A DNA stretch of 64,000 bases from contig CAWIOM010000004.1 in NCBI GenBank assembly GCA_963837735.1, forward strand, positions 186,001 to 250,000, written 5' to 3'. The DNA is from VRUE01 sp963837735 (GTDB lineage Bacteria > Actinomycetota > Thermoleophilia > Solirubrobacterales > 70-9). This document shows positions 9,500-17,212 of this stretch, one piece after another (the stretch's first letter is position 1; every line of letters begins with the position of its first letter). The notes under the pieces are model-generated. The model was not told where the DNA came from and made no database searches. It saw nothing but the letters and a program-made list of their open reading frames with translations. Made by a program: the position numbers and the translations under genes.

Positions 9500-9940
9500 A
9501 TGAGCGATCAGTGGGCCGATTCGGGGAGTGACGCGCTGAGCGCGAGGATCGAAGAGGCGCAGCGGCGCCTCAGCGATGCGGCCGAATCGGCCGAGACCGC
9601 GGAGAAGCGCGCGACCGCCGAGATCCGCACCCTGGAAGCGGACCTGGAAAAGGAGAAGCTGAGCACGGCCGAGGCGCTCGAGTCGGTGCGTGCCAGCTTC
9701 CAGCAGGACCTGAAGCGCGAGCAGGAGGCGAAGGAGGCGGCGATCGCCGCGGCCGAGGAGCGCCTCGCCGAGATCGAGGCGCACGCCGAGGCGGCCGAGC
9801 GCCGCGTCAAGGACGCCGAGCGCCGGGCGACCGAGGCCGAGAGCAGGATCGCCGACGCTCAGGCGAAGGCCCGCGAGGCCGCGGCAAGCTGGCTGCGCGA
9901 TCAGGTCAAGACGATCCGCCGAGAGGCGGCGGGGAGATAG
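9500..9940 (+). CDS. coiled-coil protein, 146 aa
   Basis: Almost entirely heptad-patterned charged helix rich in Ala, Glu, Arg and Lys (from SARIEEAQRRLSDAAESAETAEKRA to SRIADAQAKAREAAASWL), ending DQVKTIRREAAGR. No signal peptide or membrane segment. It sits 15 nt after the glycosyltransferase gene and directly abuts nadB. I cannot name a family; long Ala/Glu coiled coils of this sort are found in envelope and chromosome-organisation proteins. Confidence 0.75.
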   Translation: MSDQWADSGSDALSARIEEAQRRLSDAAESAETAEKRATAEIRTLEADLEKEKLSTAEALESVRASFQQDLKREQEAKEAAIAAAEERLAEIEAHAEAAERRVKDAERRATEAESRIADAQAKAREAAASWLRDQVKTIRREAAGR

Positions 9941-11382
9941 GGGCAGCCGCCGAGTTCGACGTCGTCGTCGTCGGCGGCGGCGCCGCCGGCCTGTGGACGG
10001 TGCTGCGGGCCGCCGAGTACGGCGCCCGGGCCTGCCTGATCTCGCGCAAGCCGCTCTCCCAGTCCGCCAGCTACTGGGCCCAGGGCGGCCTCGCCGCCGC
10101 GCTGGAGCCCGGCGACTCGCCCAGCCGCCACGCTGCCGACACGATCGCCGCCGGCCGCGGCCTCTGCCGCCCCTCGGCGGTCCAGGTCCTCGTCGAAGAG
10201 GCGCCGGGCGCGGTCCATGAGCTGCTCGACCGCGGCGTCGTCTTCGACCGCGACGAGGACGGCGAGCTCTCGCTCGGCCTCGAGGGCGGCCATACGCGCC
10301 GCCGAATCGTCCACTCGGGGGGCAGCCAGACCGGCCACGAGATCACCTCGAAGCTGGCGGCGATGGTCGACGCCGAGGAGCGGGTCGAGGTCCGCGAGCG
10401 GACCTCGGCGATGGCGCTCTGGAGCGACGGCGACCGTTGCCACGGGTTGATCGCCGACGGCGTCGAGGTCTCCTCGGCCGCGACCGTCCTCGCCACCGGC
10501 GGCGCCGGGGCCCTCTGGAGCCGGACGACCAACCCCTGGGGGGCGATCGGCGCCGGGCCCGTGCTCGCCGCGGCCGCCGGGGCCGACCTCGCCGACCTCG
10601 AGTTCTGCCAGTTCCACCCGACCGCGCTGGCGCTCCCCGGGAGCCCCCACGACGGCCTCCTGATCACAGAGGCGGTGCGCGGCGAGGGGGCGACGCTGCT
10701 CGACGCCGCCGGCCGCCGCTTCACCGACGAGCTCGCACCCCGCGACGCGGTCACGGCGGCGATCCTCGACCGTCTCGAGGCGGACGGCACGGCCGACGTC
10801 AAGCTCGACCTCCGCGGCCTCGACCCGGCCCGCTTCCCAAACGTCTTCTCCTCCCTGGCCGAGGCCGGGCTCGACCCGGCCACCGAGCCGGTCCCGGTTG
10901 CCCCCGCCGCTCATTACATGATGGGTGGGATCGCGGTGGACCTCGATGGGCGCTCCTCGCTCCCCGGCCTCTATGCCGTCGGCGAGTGCTCCTGCACCGG
11001 CCTGCACGGCGCCAACCGCCTCGCCTCGAACTCGCTCAGCGAGTGCTTCGTCTTCGGCCGCCGGGCCGCAGCCGCGGCGCTGGAGGAGACGCCGGCCGCC
11101 GGCCGCCCGGAGCCCGGGCCGTGGCGGTTCCAACCGCCGACGGAGGCGACCCGCGAGGCGGTCTGGCGCCTCGCCGGGCCGATCCGCGACGCCGAGCAGC
11201 TCGAGCAGCTGACCGCGGACCCGTACCCGCTGGCAGCGGCGATCGCCAGCTCCGCACTCGAGCGCCGCGAGTCGCGCGGCAGCCACCTGCGCACCGATTT
11301 CCCCGACGTCGACCACGAGCTCGACCGCATCCACATCGTGCTCAACCCGGAGGGCGAGACGCGCCGATGCTCCTGGGAGTAG
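9937..11382 (+). CDS. nadB: L-aspartate oxidase (start codon not resolved)
   Basis: An FAD enzyme that oxidises L-aspartate to iminoaspartate, the first step of de novo NAD synthesis. The N-terminal FAD motif VVVVGGGAAGLWT begins about 9961. SASYWAQGGLAAAL, the active-site region HSGGSQTGHEI, the FHPTAL strand, and the C-terminal GLYAVGECSCTGLHGANRLASNSLSECFVFGRRAA follow. No ATG, GTG or TTG lies between the previous stop and the FAD motif. The first GTG (10000) would delete the motif. Candidates are ATA at 9937, which overlaps the preceding stop as ATAG, a CTG at 9889, or a start lost to a base error. No nadA or nadC is adjacent; hyuA follows with 16 bp overlap. Confidence 0.9.
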   Translation: MGAAAEFDVVVVGGGAAGLWTVLRAAEYGARACLISRKPLSQSASYWAQGGLAAALEPGDSPSRHAADTIAAGRGLCRPSAVQVLVEEAPGAVHELLDRGVVFDRDEDGELSLGLEGGHTRRRIVHSGGSQTGHEITSKLAAMVDAEERVEVRERTSAMALWSDGDRCHGLIADGVEVSSAATVLATGGAGALWSRTTNPWGAIGAGPVLAAAAGADLADLEFCQFHPTALALPGSPHDGLLITEAVRGEGATLLDAAGRRFTDELAPRDAVTAAILDRLEADGTADVKLDLRGLDPARFPNVFSSLAEAGLDPATEPVPVAPAAHYMMGGIAVDLDGRSSLPGLYAVGECSCTGLHGANRLASNSLSECFVFGRRAAAAALEETPAAGRPEPGPWRFQPPTEATREAVWRLAGPIRDAEQLEQLTADPYPLAAAIASSALERRESRGSHLRTDFPDVDHELDRIHIVLNPEGETRRCSWE

Positions 11383-13364
11383 ACGTCGGCGGGACCTTCA
11401 CCGACGCCGTCCTCGTCGACGGCGGGAAGATCCACTCGGCGAAGCTGCCAACCACAACCGACGACCAGTCGGCCGGCGTGCTCGCGGCGATCGAGGAGGT
11501 GCTGGACCGGGCCGGCGCCTCTCCCTCCTCGGTCGAGGCCTTCGCCCACGGGATGACCGTGGGGACCAACGCCCTGCTCGAGGAAAGGGGGGCCCGCACG
11601 GCGCTGATCGCCACTCGGGGGTTCGCCGACATGCTGGAGATCGCCCGCCAGGACCGTCCCCATCTCTACCGCCTCTGCTCGCCGAAGCCGGCCCCGCTCA
11701 TCGAGCGCGAGCTGCGCTTCGAGGCGGCGGAGCGGATCTCCCCTCAGGGAGTTGTCGAGCCGCTGGCCGGCGGTGAGCCGGAACGGCTCGCCGAGCTGAT
11801 CCGAGAGAGCGGCGCCGAGGCCGTCGCGATCTGCCTGCTCTTCTCCTATCTCGACCCGGCCCACGAGCGGGCGCTCGCCGAGCACCTGCGCCGGCACCTG
11901 CCCGAGGTCCACGTCTCGGCCTCGCACGAGGTCCTTCCCCGCTTCCGCGAGTACGAGCGATGCTCGACAACCGCCATCGACGCCTACCTCTCGCCTCTGC
12001 TCGGCCGCTATCTGGGCCGGCTCGAGAGGGCGACGGAGAACGCCGGCCTGCCCGCCCCGGTCGTCATGCAGTCCTCGGGCGGGGTCGCCCCGGCGGCGGA
12101 GGCTGCCCGGGCCGGCGCCTGGAGCGTGCTCTCCGGCCCGGCGGGCGGCGCCGTCGGCGCCGGGCTCATTGCCCGGGCCTCCGGCGACGGCAACGCGATC
12201 GGGTTCGACATGGGCGGCACATCCTGCGACGTCTGCGTCGTCGAAGACGGAGAGGTGCGGCGGACCGACTCTCGGCAGATCGACGGTCGCACGATCCAGC
12301 TGCCGATGGTCGACGTCCACACGGTGGGCGCCGGCGGCGGCTCGATCGGGTGGCGCGACAGGGGCGGGGCGCTGCGCGTCGGCCCGCGCTCGGCGGGCGC
12401 CGATCCCGGTCCGGCGTGCTATTGCCGCGGCGGGACCGAGCCGACGGTGACCGACGCGAACCTGCTGCTCGGCAACCTGGCCGGGGACACCCGCCTCGCG
12501 GGCGGCGTCGAGCTCGATGCGGAGGCGGCCTCGACGGCGGTCCGCGGGCTCGCCGCATCGCTCGGCCTCAGCGAGCTGGAGGCCGCGGAGGGAATCGTCC
12601 GAGTCGCCAACCAGGAGATGGTCCGCGCCCTGCGCGTGGTCACGGTCGAGCGCGGCGTCGATCCGCGACGATTCGCCCTCCTCCCCTTCGGCGGCGCGGG
12701 CCCGATGCACGCCGCCGCGATCGCCGCCGAGCTGGGCATCGAGCGCATCGCCTGCCCGCGGGCGGGCGGCGTCCTCTCGGCGCTCGGGCTGTGCGCCTCG
12801 GACCGCCGCCGCGACACCGCCCGCACGGTGATGCTCGCCGCCGCGGACCTGAGCGCCACCCGGGTCGCGGCCGAGGTCGGCGAGCTGATCGCCGCCGCCG
12901 GCGAGGAGCTCTCCGGGGCCGAGGCCGAGGTGGTCTATGAGCTGCGCTACGCGGGACAGGCCTTCGAGCTTCCCGTGGCCGGACCGGCCGAACCTGACCC
13001 GGCGGCGCTGATCGAGGGCTTCGAACGAGCCCACGAGGATCGCTACGGGCACCGCGACCCCACCGGTGAGGTCGTCCTCGTCACCATCCGCCTGGCGATG
13101 GTTTCCGCCCGGCCCGACCCGAGGCCGGTAGCCGCGACCACCGGCAGCTCCCGCCAGGGCTCCAGACAGGTGCGCTTCGACGGCGAGTGGGTGAGCGCTG
13201 CCGTTCTCCGCGGCGAGCCCGCCGCCGGCACGGAGATGGCGGGACCGGCGGTCTTCGAGCTGCCCGAGGCGACATTCGTCGTGCCGCCGGGCTTCTCGGC
13301 GCGGGTCGACGAGGCGGGGACGATCATCGCCGAGGCCGGCGCACCGAGCGGAGGCGAACGTTGA
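11367..13364 (+). CDS. hyuA: hydantoinase/oxoprolinase subunit A (N-methylhydantoinase A type)
   Basis: 665 aa, full length for HyuA/oxoprolinase A. The N-terminal sugar-kinase-like ATPase has LLGVDVGGTFTDAVLVDG (residues 2-19) and HGMTVGTNALLEERGA. The catalytic core has SGPAGGAVGA, GFDMGGTSCDVCVV and GAGGGSIGW, and near the C terminus FGGAGPMHAAAIA. The pair with HyuB performs ATP-dependent opening of hydantoin, oxoproline or similar amide rings, or acts in acetone/acetophenone carboxylase-type complexes; substrate is unassigned. The ATG at 11367 lies inside the end of nadB (16 bp overlap), and the stop overlaps the hyuB TTG, so the three genes look translationally coupled. Confidence 0.92.
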   Translation: MLLGVDVGGTFTDAVLVDGGKIHSAKLPTTTDDQSAGVLAAIEEVLDRAGASPSSVEAFAHGMTVGTNALLEERGARTALIATRGFADMLEIARQDRPHLYRLCSPKPAPLIERELRFEAAERISPQGVVEPLAGGEPERLAELIRESGAEAVAICLLFSYLDPAHERALAEHLRRHLPEVHVSASHEVLPRFREYERCSTTAIDAYLSPLLGRYLGRLERATENAGLPAPVVMQSSGGVAPAAEAARAGAWSVLSGPAGGAVGAGLIARASGDGNAIGFDMGGTSCDVCVVEDGEVRRTDSRQIDGRTIQLPMVDVHTVGAGGGSIGWRDRGGALRVGPRSAGADPGPACYCRGGTEPTVTDANLLLGNLAGDTRLAGGVELDAEAASTAVRGLAASLGLSELEAAEGIVRVANQEMVRALRVVTVERGVDPRRFALLPFGGAGPMHAAAIAAELGIERIACPRAGGVLSALGLCASDRRRDTARTVMLAAADLSATRVAAEVGELIAAAGEELSGAEAEVVYELRYAGQAFELPVAGPAEPDPAALIEGFERAHEDRYGHRDPTGEVVLVTIRLAMVSARPDPRPVAATTGSSRQGSRQVRFDGEWVSAAVLRGEPAAGTEMAGPAVFELPEATFVVPPGFSARVDEAGTIIAEAGAPSGGER

Positions 13365-14914
13365 GCGCCGTCGACCCGATCGGCCTGCAGGTCCTTGCAG
13401 GCGGCCTGCGCGCCGCCTGCGAGGAGATGGGCGCGGTCCTGGTCCGCTCCGCCTACTCGGCCAACATCAAGGAGCGCCGCGACTGCTCGACCGCTCTCTT
13501 CGACGAGCGCGGCGAGCTGGTCATGCAGGCCGAGCACATCCCGGTCCACCTCGGCTCGATGCCCGACGCGGTCGCCGCAGTGCTCGGTGAGGTGCAGCGG
13601 CCAGGACGGAGCTGGATCCTCAACGACCCCTACCGGGGCGGCACCCACCTGCCCGACATCACCCTGATCGCTCCGGTCTTCGTCGGCGACTCACCGATCG
13701 GCTTCGCCGCCTGCCGCGCCCACCACGCCGACGTCGGCGGCCCGACGCCGGGCAGCATGCCCGCCGGCTCGCGAACTCTCGATGAAGAGGGAGTGGTGAT
13801 CGCGCCGACCCCGGCCGACCCTGATGTCCTGGCCGAGCTCGCCGCGCTGATGCGCTTCCCCGAGCAGCGGCTCGCCGATCTCCGCGCCCAGCAGGCGGCC
13901 AACAGGGTCGGCGTCCTCCGCCTGACCGAGCTCGCGAAGCGCCACGGGACCGAGCTGCTGCGGTCGGGGATGGACGAGATTCTCGCCTACGCCGAGCGCC
14001 GCACCCGGGCGGCGCTGGCCGAGTTGCCGGACGGCAGCCACCGGGCCGAGGACTTCCTCGAGGACGACGCCGGGGCTGAGCCGCGCGACATCACACTCCG
14101 GGTCGAGGCGACGATCTCGGGCGACTCGCTGACACTCGACTTCACGGGCACCGACCCGCAGGTGGCCGGGAACCTCAACTGTCCGCTCTCTGTCACCAGA
14201 TCGGCCGCCTTCTTCGCCGTCCGCGTCCTCACGGACCCCGACGCCCCGCCCTCGGCAGGTGCCTTCCGCCCGATCGAGGTGATCGCGCCGCAGGGCTGCC
14301 TGCTCAACTCCTCCCCGCCCGCCGCCGTCGTCGCCGGCAACACCGAGACCTCGAGCCGGGTCGCGGACCTGGTGATCGCGGCGCTCGCCGGCGCCACGCC
14401 GGCGCCCGCCCAGGGCCAGGGAACGATGAACAACCTGACCCTGGCCGGCGAGCAGTTCACCTACTACGAGACGCTCGGCGGCGGCCAGGGCGCCTGCCCG
14501 GGCGCCGACGGGCCGAGCGCCGTCCACGTCGCGATGTCGAACACCCTCAACACGCCGGTCGAGGCGCTCGAGACCGAGTTCCCGATGCGGGTGCGGGAGC
14601 TGGCCCTGCGTCCCGGCAGCGGCGGCGGCGGCGAACACCGGGGCGGCGAGGGAGTCGTCCGCGAGATCGAAGCCCTGGCGCCGATGCGCTTCAGCCTGAT
14701 CGGCGAGCGTCGCCGCCACGCCCCGCGGGGCCGCGAGGGGGGCGAGGACGGCGCCGCCGGTCGCAACCTGCTCAACGGGCAGCCCCTGGCCGGCAAGGCC
14801 GAGGGTGATATCCGTCACGGTGACCGACTCCGAATCGAGACCCCGGGCGGCGGCGGCCTCGGTCAAGCGTCCTTAAGACGAAGTTTATTTGGCGATTTGG
14901 ACCACCTCGTCTAA
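13361..14914 (+). CDS. hyuB: hydantoinase/oxoprolinase subunit B
   Basis: 517 aa. HyuB landmarks: SAYSANIKERRDCSTALFD near residues 28-46, HIPVHLGSMPDAV, WILNDPYRGGTHLPDITLIAPVF, ACRAHHADVGG, DFTGTDPQVAGNLNCP, GGGQGACPGADG and a Gly-rich end (RIETPGGGGLG). The start is TTG at 13361, overlapping the hyuA stop (TTGA). The last approximately 15 residues (QASLRRSLFGDLDHLV) extend beyond where the family normally ends after the TPGGGG motif. Works as a complex with HyuA. Confidence 0.92.
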   Translation: MSAVDPIGLQVLAGGLRAACEEMGAVLVRSAYSANIKERRDCSTALFDERGELVMQAEHIPVHLGSMPDAVAAVLGEVQRPGRSWILNDPYRGGTHLPDITLIAPVFVGDSPIGFAACRAHHADVGGPTPGSMPAGSRTLDEEGVVIAPTPADPDVLAELAALMRFPEQRLADLRAQQAANRVGVLRLTELAKRHGTELLRSGMDEILAYAERRTRAALAELPDGSHRAEDFLEDDAGAEPRDITLRVEATISGDSLTLDFTGTDPQVAGNLNCPLSVTRSAAFFAVRVLTDPDAPPSAGAFRPIEVIAPQGCLLNSSPPAAVVAGNTETSSRVADLVIAALAGATPAPAQGQGTMNNLTLAGEQFTYYETLGGGQGACPGADGPSAVHVAMSNTLNTPVEALETEFPMRVRELALRPGSGGGGEHRGGEGVVREIEALAPMRFSLIGERRRHAPRGREGGEDGAAGRNLLNGQPLAGKAEGDIRHGDRLRIETPGGGGLGQASLRRSLFGDLDHLV

Positions 14915-14955
14915 AATGCCTGGCCGTGCGGGGATCCCCCCTCGTTAACTAGGTT

Positions 14956-14970
14956 GAGGGCACCGCCCTC
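14956..14970 (+). terminator. short hairpin downstream of hyuB
   Basis: Perfect inverted repeat GAGGGC-ACC-GCCCTC 42 nt after the hyuB stop, followed by a C-run rather than a T-run. A GGGGATCCCC palindrome sits just upstream (about 14930-14940). Probably ends the nadB-hyuAB transcript; strength cannot be judged. Confidence 0.4.
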
Positions 14971-15011
14971 CCCCAGTCGATTCAGAGTAAGAAACCTTCT
15001 TAGGTAGCTAA

Positions 15012-15641
15012 ATGCCGATCGCTTTCAAGGAATGGGCCGTAACGGTCCGCGCGCTCGCCGAGGGCGAGCAATTGCTGACCCTGCGCAAGGGCGGTATCCG
15101 CGAGGAGAACAAGCACTTCGAGGTCGAGCACGAGCGCTTCTTCCTCTACCCGACCTTCGATCACCAGCAGAACAACCTCGTCCGCGAGTCCCATCATCCC
15201 GAGCTGCGCCGCGCTCTCGAGGAGGGCGTCTGGCCCGACGAGGAGCCGCCGCCGCGGGCGTTGATCCAGGACGGCGGGATCACCCAGCCGGACCGGGTGC
15301 GGCTGCGGGCCTGGGCCGAAGTCACCGACCACATCACGGTCACCGACCCGCGCGCCGTCGATGCCCTCTCCCCCTTCTACATCTGGACCCCCGACTACGC
15401 CGAGAAGCGCCTCAACTGGAAGCGTCGCCATCCGCTGCACATCCTGCTGCTGCGGGTCCACCGCATCCCGAGGCCGGTGACCGTCAAGGTCCGTGACGAG
15501 TACCACGGCTGCCACTCCTGGGTCGAGATCGACCGCGACTTGCCATTCGAGGGCACGCCGGTGATGGCCGACGAAGAGTTCGACCGGGCCCGCGCCGAGA
15601 TCAAATCCGTCTGCGCCCCCGCAGAGCCGGTATTGGTCTAA
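15012..15641 (+). CDS. DUF1802 family protein
   Basis: A 209-aa soluble protein with the DUF1802 pattern: AFKEWAVTVRALAEGEQLLTLRKGGIRE at the N terminus, FEVEHERFFLYPTFDHQQ (residues about 37-54), then FYIWTPDYAEKRLNWKRRHPLHILLLRVHRI near 122-153. The family is widespread in cyanobacteria and actinobacteria; its biochemical role is not known to me. ATG at 15012 has no neighbouring gene upstream for nearly 100 nt, so it is probably monocistronic. Complete. Confidence 0.85.
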   Translation: MPIAFKEWAVTVRALAEGEQLLTLRKGGIREENKHFEVEHERFFLYPTFDHQQNNLVRESHHPELRRALEEGVWPDEEPPPRALIQDGGITQPDRVRLRAWAEVTDHITVTDPRAVDALSPFYIWTPDYAEKRLNWKRRHPLHILLLRVHRIPRPVTVKVRDEYHGCHSWVEIDRDLPFEGTPVMADEEFDRARAEIKSVCAPAEPVLV

Positions 15642-15738
15642 GGCCATCTGGCCAAGCAGTTCAAGGACGCAGGGAGCGCCGCGTGCTCCGCACGTCAGCG
15701 ACCGAGGACGCGGAAATGCACCGGCCAGGTGGCTTTAG

Positions 15739-16494
15739 ATGCCGTGGGTTGAGACGGAATCGCTGAGTTTCACCGCCCGGCACGACAGCGGCGACTCCGC
15801 CTATGCGGAGCGAACGCTGGATCGGATGGAGGACCTGCGGTTGCGCCTCGAGGACCGTTTCGAGGAGGTGCCCGGCGACATCACGGTCGTCGTCCACACC
15901 CACCCGACGCTGCTGGCCATGGCCCACCCGTTCCTTCCCGCCGCGCGCTGGTCGGCGGCACCGGCCGGCAGGCGATACCTCGCCGGCTGGGCGATGGCGA
16001 CCGAGCTGCACGTGCTCAACGACCCGTCGATGGAGCGCAGGGCCGCAGGCGATGATTCCCGCGAGGCGCTGCGGGGAACCGCCGAGCGCCTCTATGCACA
16101 GCTTGTCGTCGCCGCCAACAACCCGGCCCTTCCCCCGTCGTGGACGCCGCGCCGCTTCGCCCGTTATCTGCGCTGGGCCTGGCTGGTCGAAGGCGGCGCC
16201 CAGTACTTCGCCCGCCAGGTGGGCCTCTACCGGGCGGCGGTGATCAGGCGGCTGCGCGAGAGCGCCCGTCCCTCGTTCCCGCCCTCGCGCCGCGACGCCG
16301 TGATCCTCGGCGGCACGATCTTCGACCTGCTCGAGACCGAGCGCGGCCCGGACGCCTGCGAGCGGCTCGCTCTGCAGCTGCTCCCCGGCGGGCCGGCGGC
16401 AACGCTGGAAGCGGCATTCGAAGCTCGGATCAGCGAGATCGAGGATGCCTGGCGGGCACTGCTGCGAACGATCGCCCGGCCGCCGCCCGACTAG
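15739..16494 (+). CDS. degenerate gluzincin-like (peptidase MA-like) protein
   Basis: 251 aa without signal peptide. The C-terminal two thirds follow the plan of peptidase-MA-type metalloproteases, including the third-ligand element WLVEGGAQYFARQ (residues about 149-161). In active members this is preceded by HExxH about 35 residues earlier; here that position reads TAERLYAQLVVAAN, with AERLY replacing HExxH. It therefore looks like a non-catalytic relative. The identification rests on motif spacing and is tentative. It sits alone between DUF1802 and the convergent DUF2007 gene. Confidence 0.55.
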   Translation: MPWVETESLSFTARHDSGDSAYAERTLDRMEDLRLRLEDRFEEVPGDITVVVHTHPTLLAMAHPFLPAARWSAAPAGRRYLAGWAMATELHVLNDPSMERRAAGDDSREALRGTAERLYAQLVVAANNPALPPSWTPRRFARYLRWAWLVEGGAQYFARQVGLYRAAVIRRLRESARPSFPPSRRDAVILGGTIFDLLETERGPDACERLALQLLPGGPAATLEAAFEARISEIEDAWRALLRTIARPPPD

Positions 16495-16502
16495 CGGTGC
16501 AA

Positions 16503-16826
16503 CTAGCTGACGCCCGGCGTCCCCTCGAGCACCTCACGGGCCCGGACGGCCTCGGACTCGAGGACGAAGACCTGGCGCGGGCCGCTGGTCAGGAACTCGG
16601 GCACGTCGAAGCCGGGACCGCGCTTCAACATGCTCTGGATGCCGTGATCCTTGAGCAGACCCTGGATCATTTCGGCCTCCATCTGGTTGGGCGCGAAGGC
16701 AACTTTGACCAGCTTGCCACCGCCGCCACCGCCGCCGTCGCCATCTCCGCGCGAGCCGCCGCCACCGCCGGAGTCGCCGACTCGGGGCTCGGAGCTGCGG
16801 CTATGGGGTGATGTCGATCTCGGCAT
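16503..16826 (-). CDS. DUF2007-like small regulatory protein with Gly-rich N terminus
   Basis: 107 aa. Residues about 38-100 fit the DUF2007 (putative prokaryotic signal-transducing) domain: LVKVAFAPNQMEAEMIQGLLKDHGIQSML followed by RQVFVLESEAVRAREVLEG. The first 37 residues are low-complexity Gly/Ser/Asp. The start at 16826 overlaps the JAMM gene by 26 bp; a start further in is possible. Last gene of the cysM-delta60-JAMM-DUF2007 transcript. Role unknown. Confidence 0.7.
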   Translation of the reverse strand: MPRSTSPHSRSSEPRVGDSGGGGGSRGDGDGGGGGGGKLVKVAFAPNQMEAEMIQGLLKDHGIQSMLKRGPGFDVPEFLTSGPRQVFVLESEAVRAREVLEGTPGVS

Positions 16827-17202
16827 CGGCGATCGCCAGGTCCCTTAGAAGGTACCCCTTCACGTCCGGCGCGTCCCGATCCTCGAGCGAGACGATCAGG
16901 TAGACCTGGTCGGGCCAGGCGACAGCCTGGTTGACGTCCGTCTGCGAGGGGTAGGCGGCGCTCTTGGTGTGCGAGTGGTAGATCGCCAGCAGCTCGCCGC
17001 CGCTGTCTTCGATCGCCTTCAGCGCGTTGTACTGCTCCTGGGGGTCCATCTCGTAGCGGAGCGGGCTGGCCGCGGAGTTCCGAACGCGGATGACCGCATC
17101 CGCGATGCCGTCCCGGCCGCCGACCATCCCGCAGCACTCGTTGGGCAGGTCCTCGCCCGCGTGCGCGACCATCTCGTCGATCAGGTCCTGGGAGATCCGC
17201 AT
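16801..17202 (-). CDS. JAB/JAMM metalloprotease, Mec-like (CysO-related)
   Basis: 133 aa, a complete JAMM domain. The catalytic Glu lies in PNECCGMVGG (residues about 20-28), and the zinc signature YHSHTKSAAYPSQTD (about 94-108) gives H-x-H and the distal Ser/Asp. Mycobacterial Mec releases cysteine from the CysO-cysteine adduct. Placement downstream of a CysM-type gene, in a window that also holds a CysO-like carrier, strongly suggests the same job. An additional job is possible here, because the carrier has four residues after its diglycine that must be removed before activation. It starts 10 nt after the delta-60 gene. Confidence 0.88.
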   Translation of the reverse strand: MRISQDLIDEMVAHAGEDLPNECCGMVGGRDGIADAVIRVRNSAASPLRYEMDPQEQYNALKAIEDSGGELLAIYHSHTKSAAYPSQTDVNQAVAWPDQVYLIVSLEDRDAPDVKGYLLRDLAIADAEIDITP

Positions 17203-17212
17203 CGCTCCGAGC

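Noticed and set aside
10000..11382. GTG at 10000 as the nadB start
   Set aside because: Would remove the GxGxxG FAD motif, which is present and in frame upstream.
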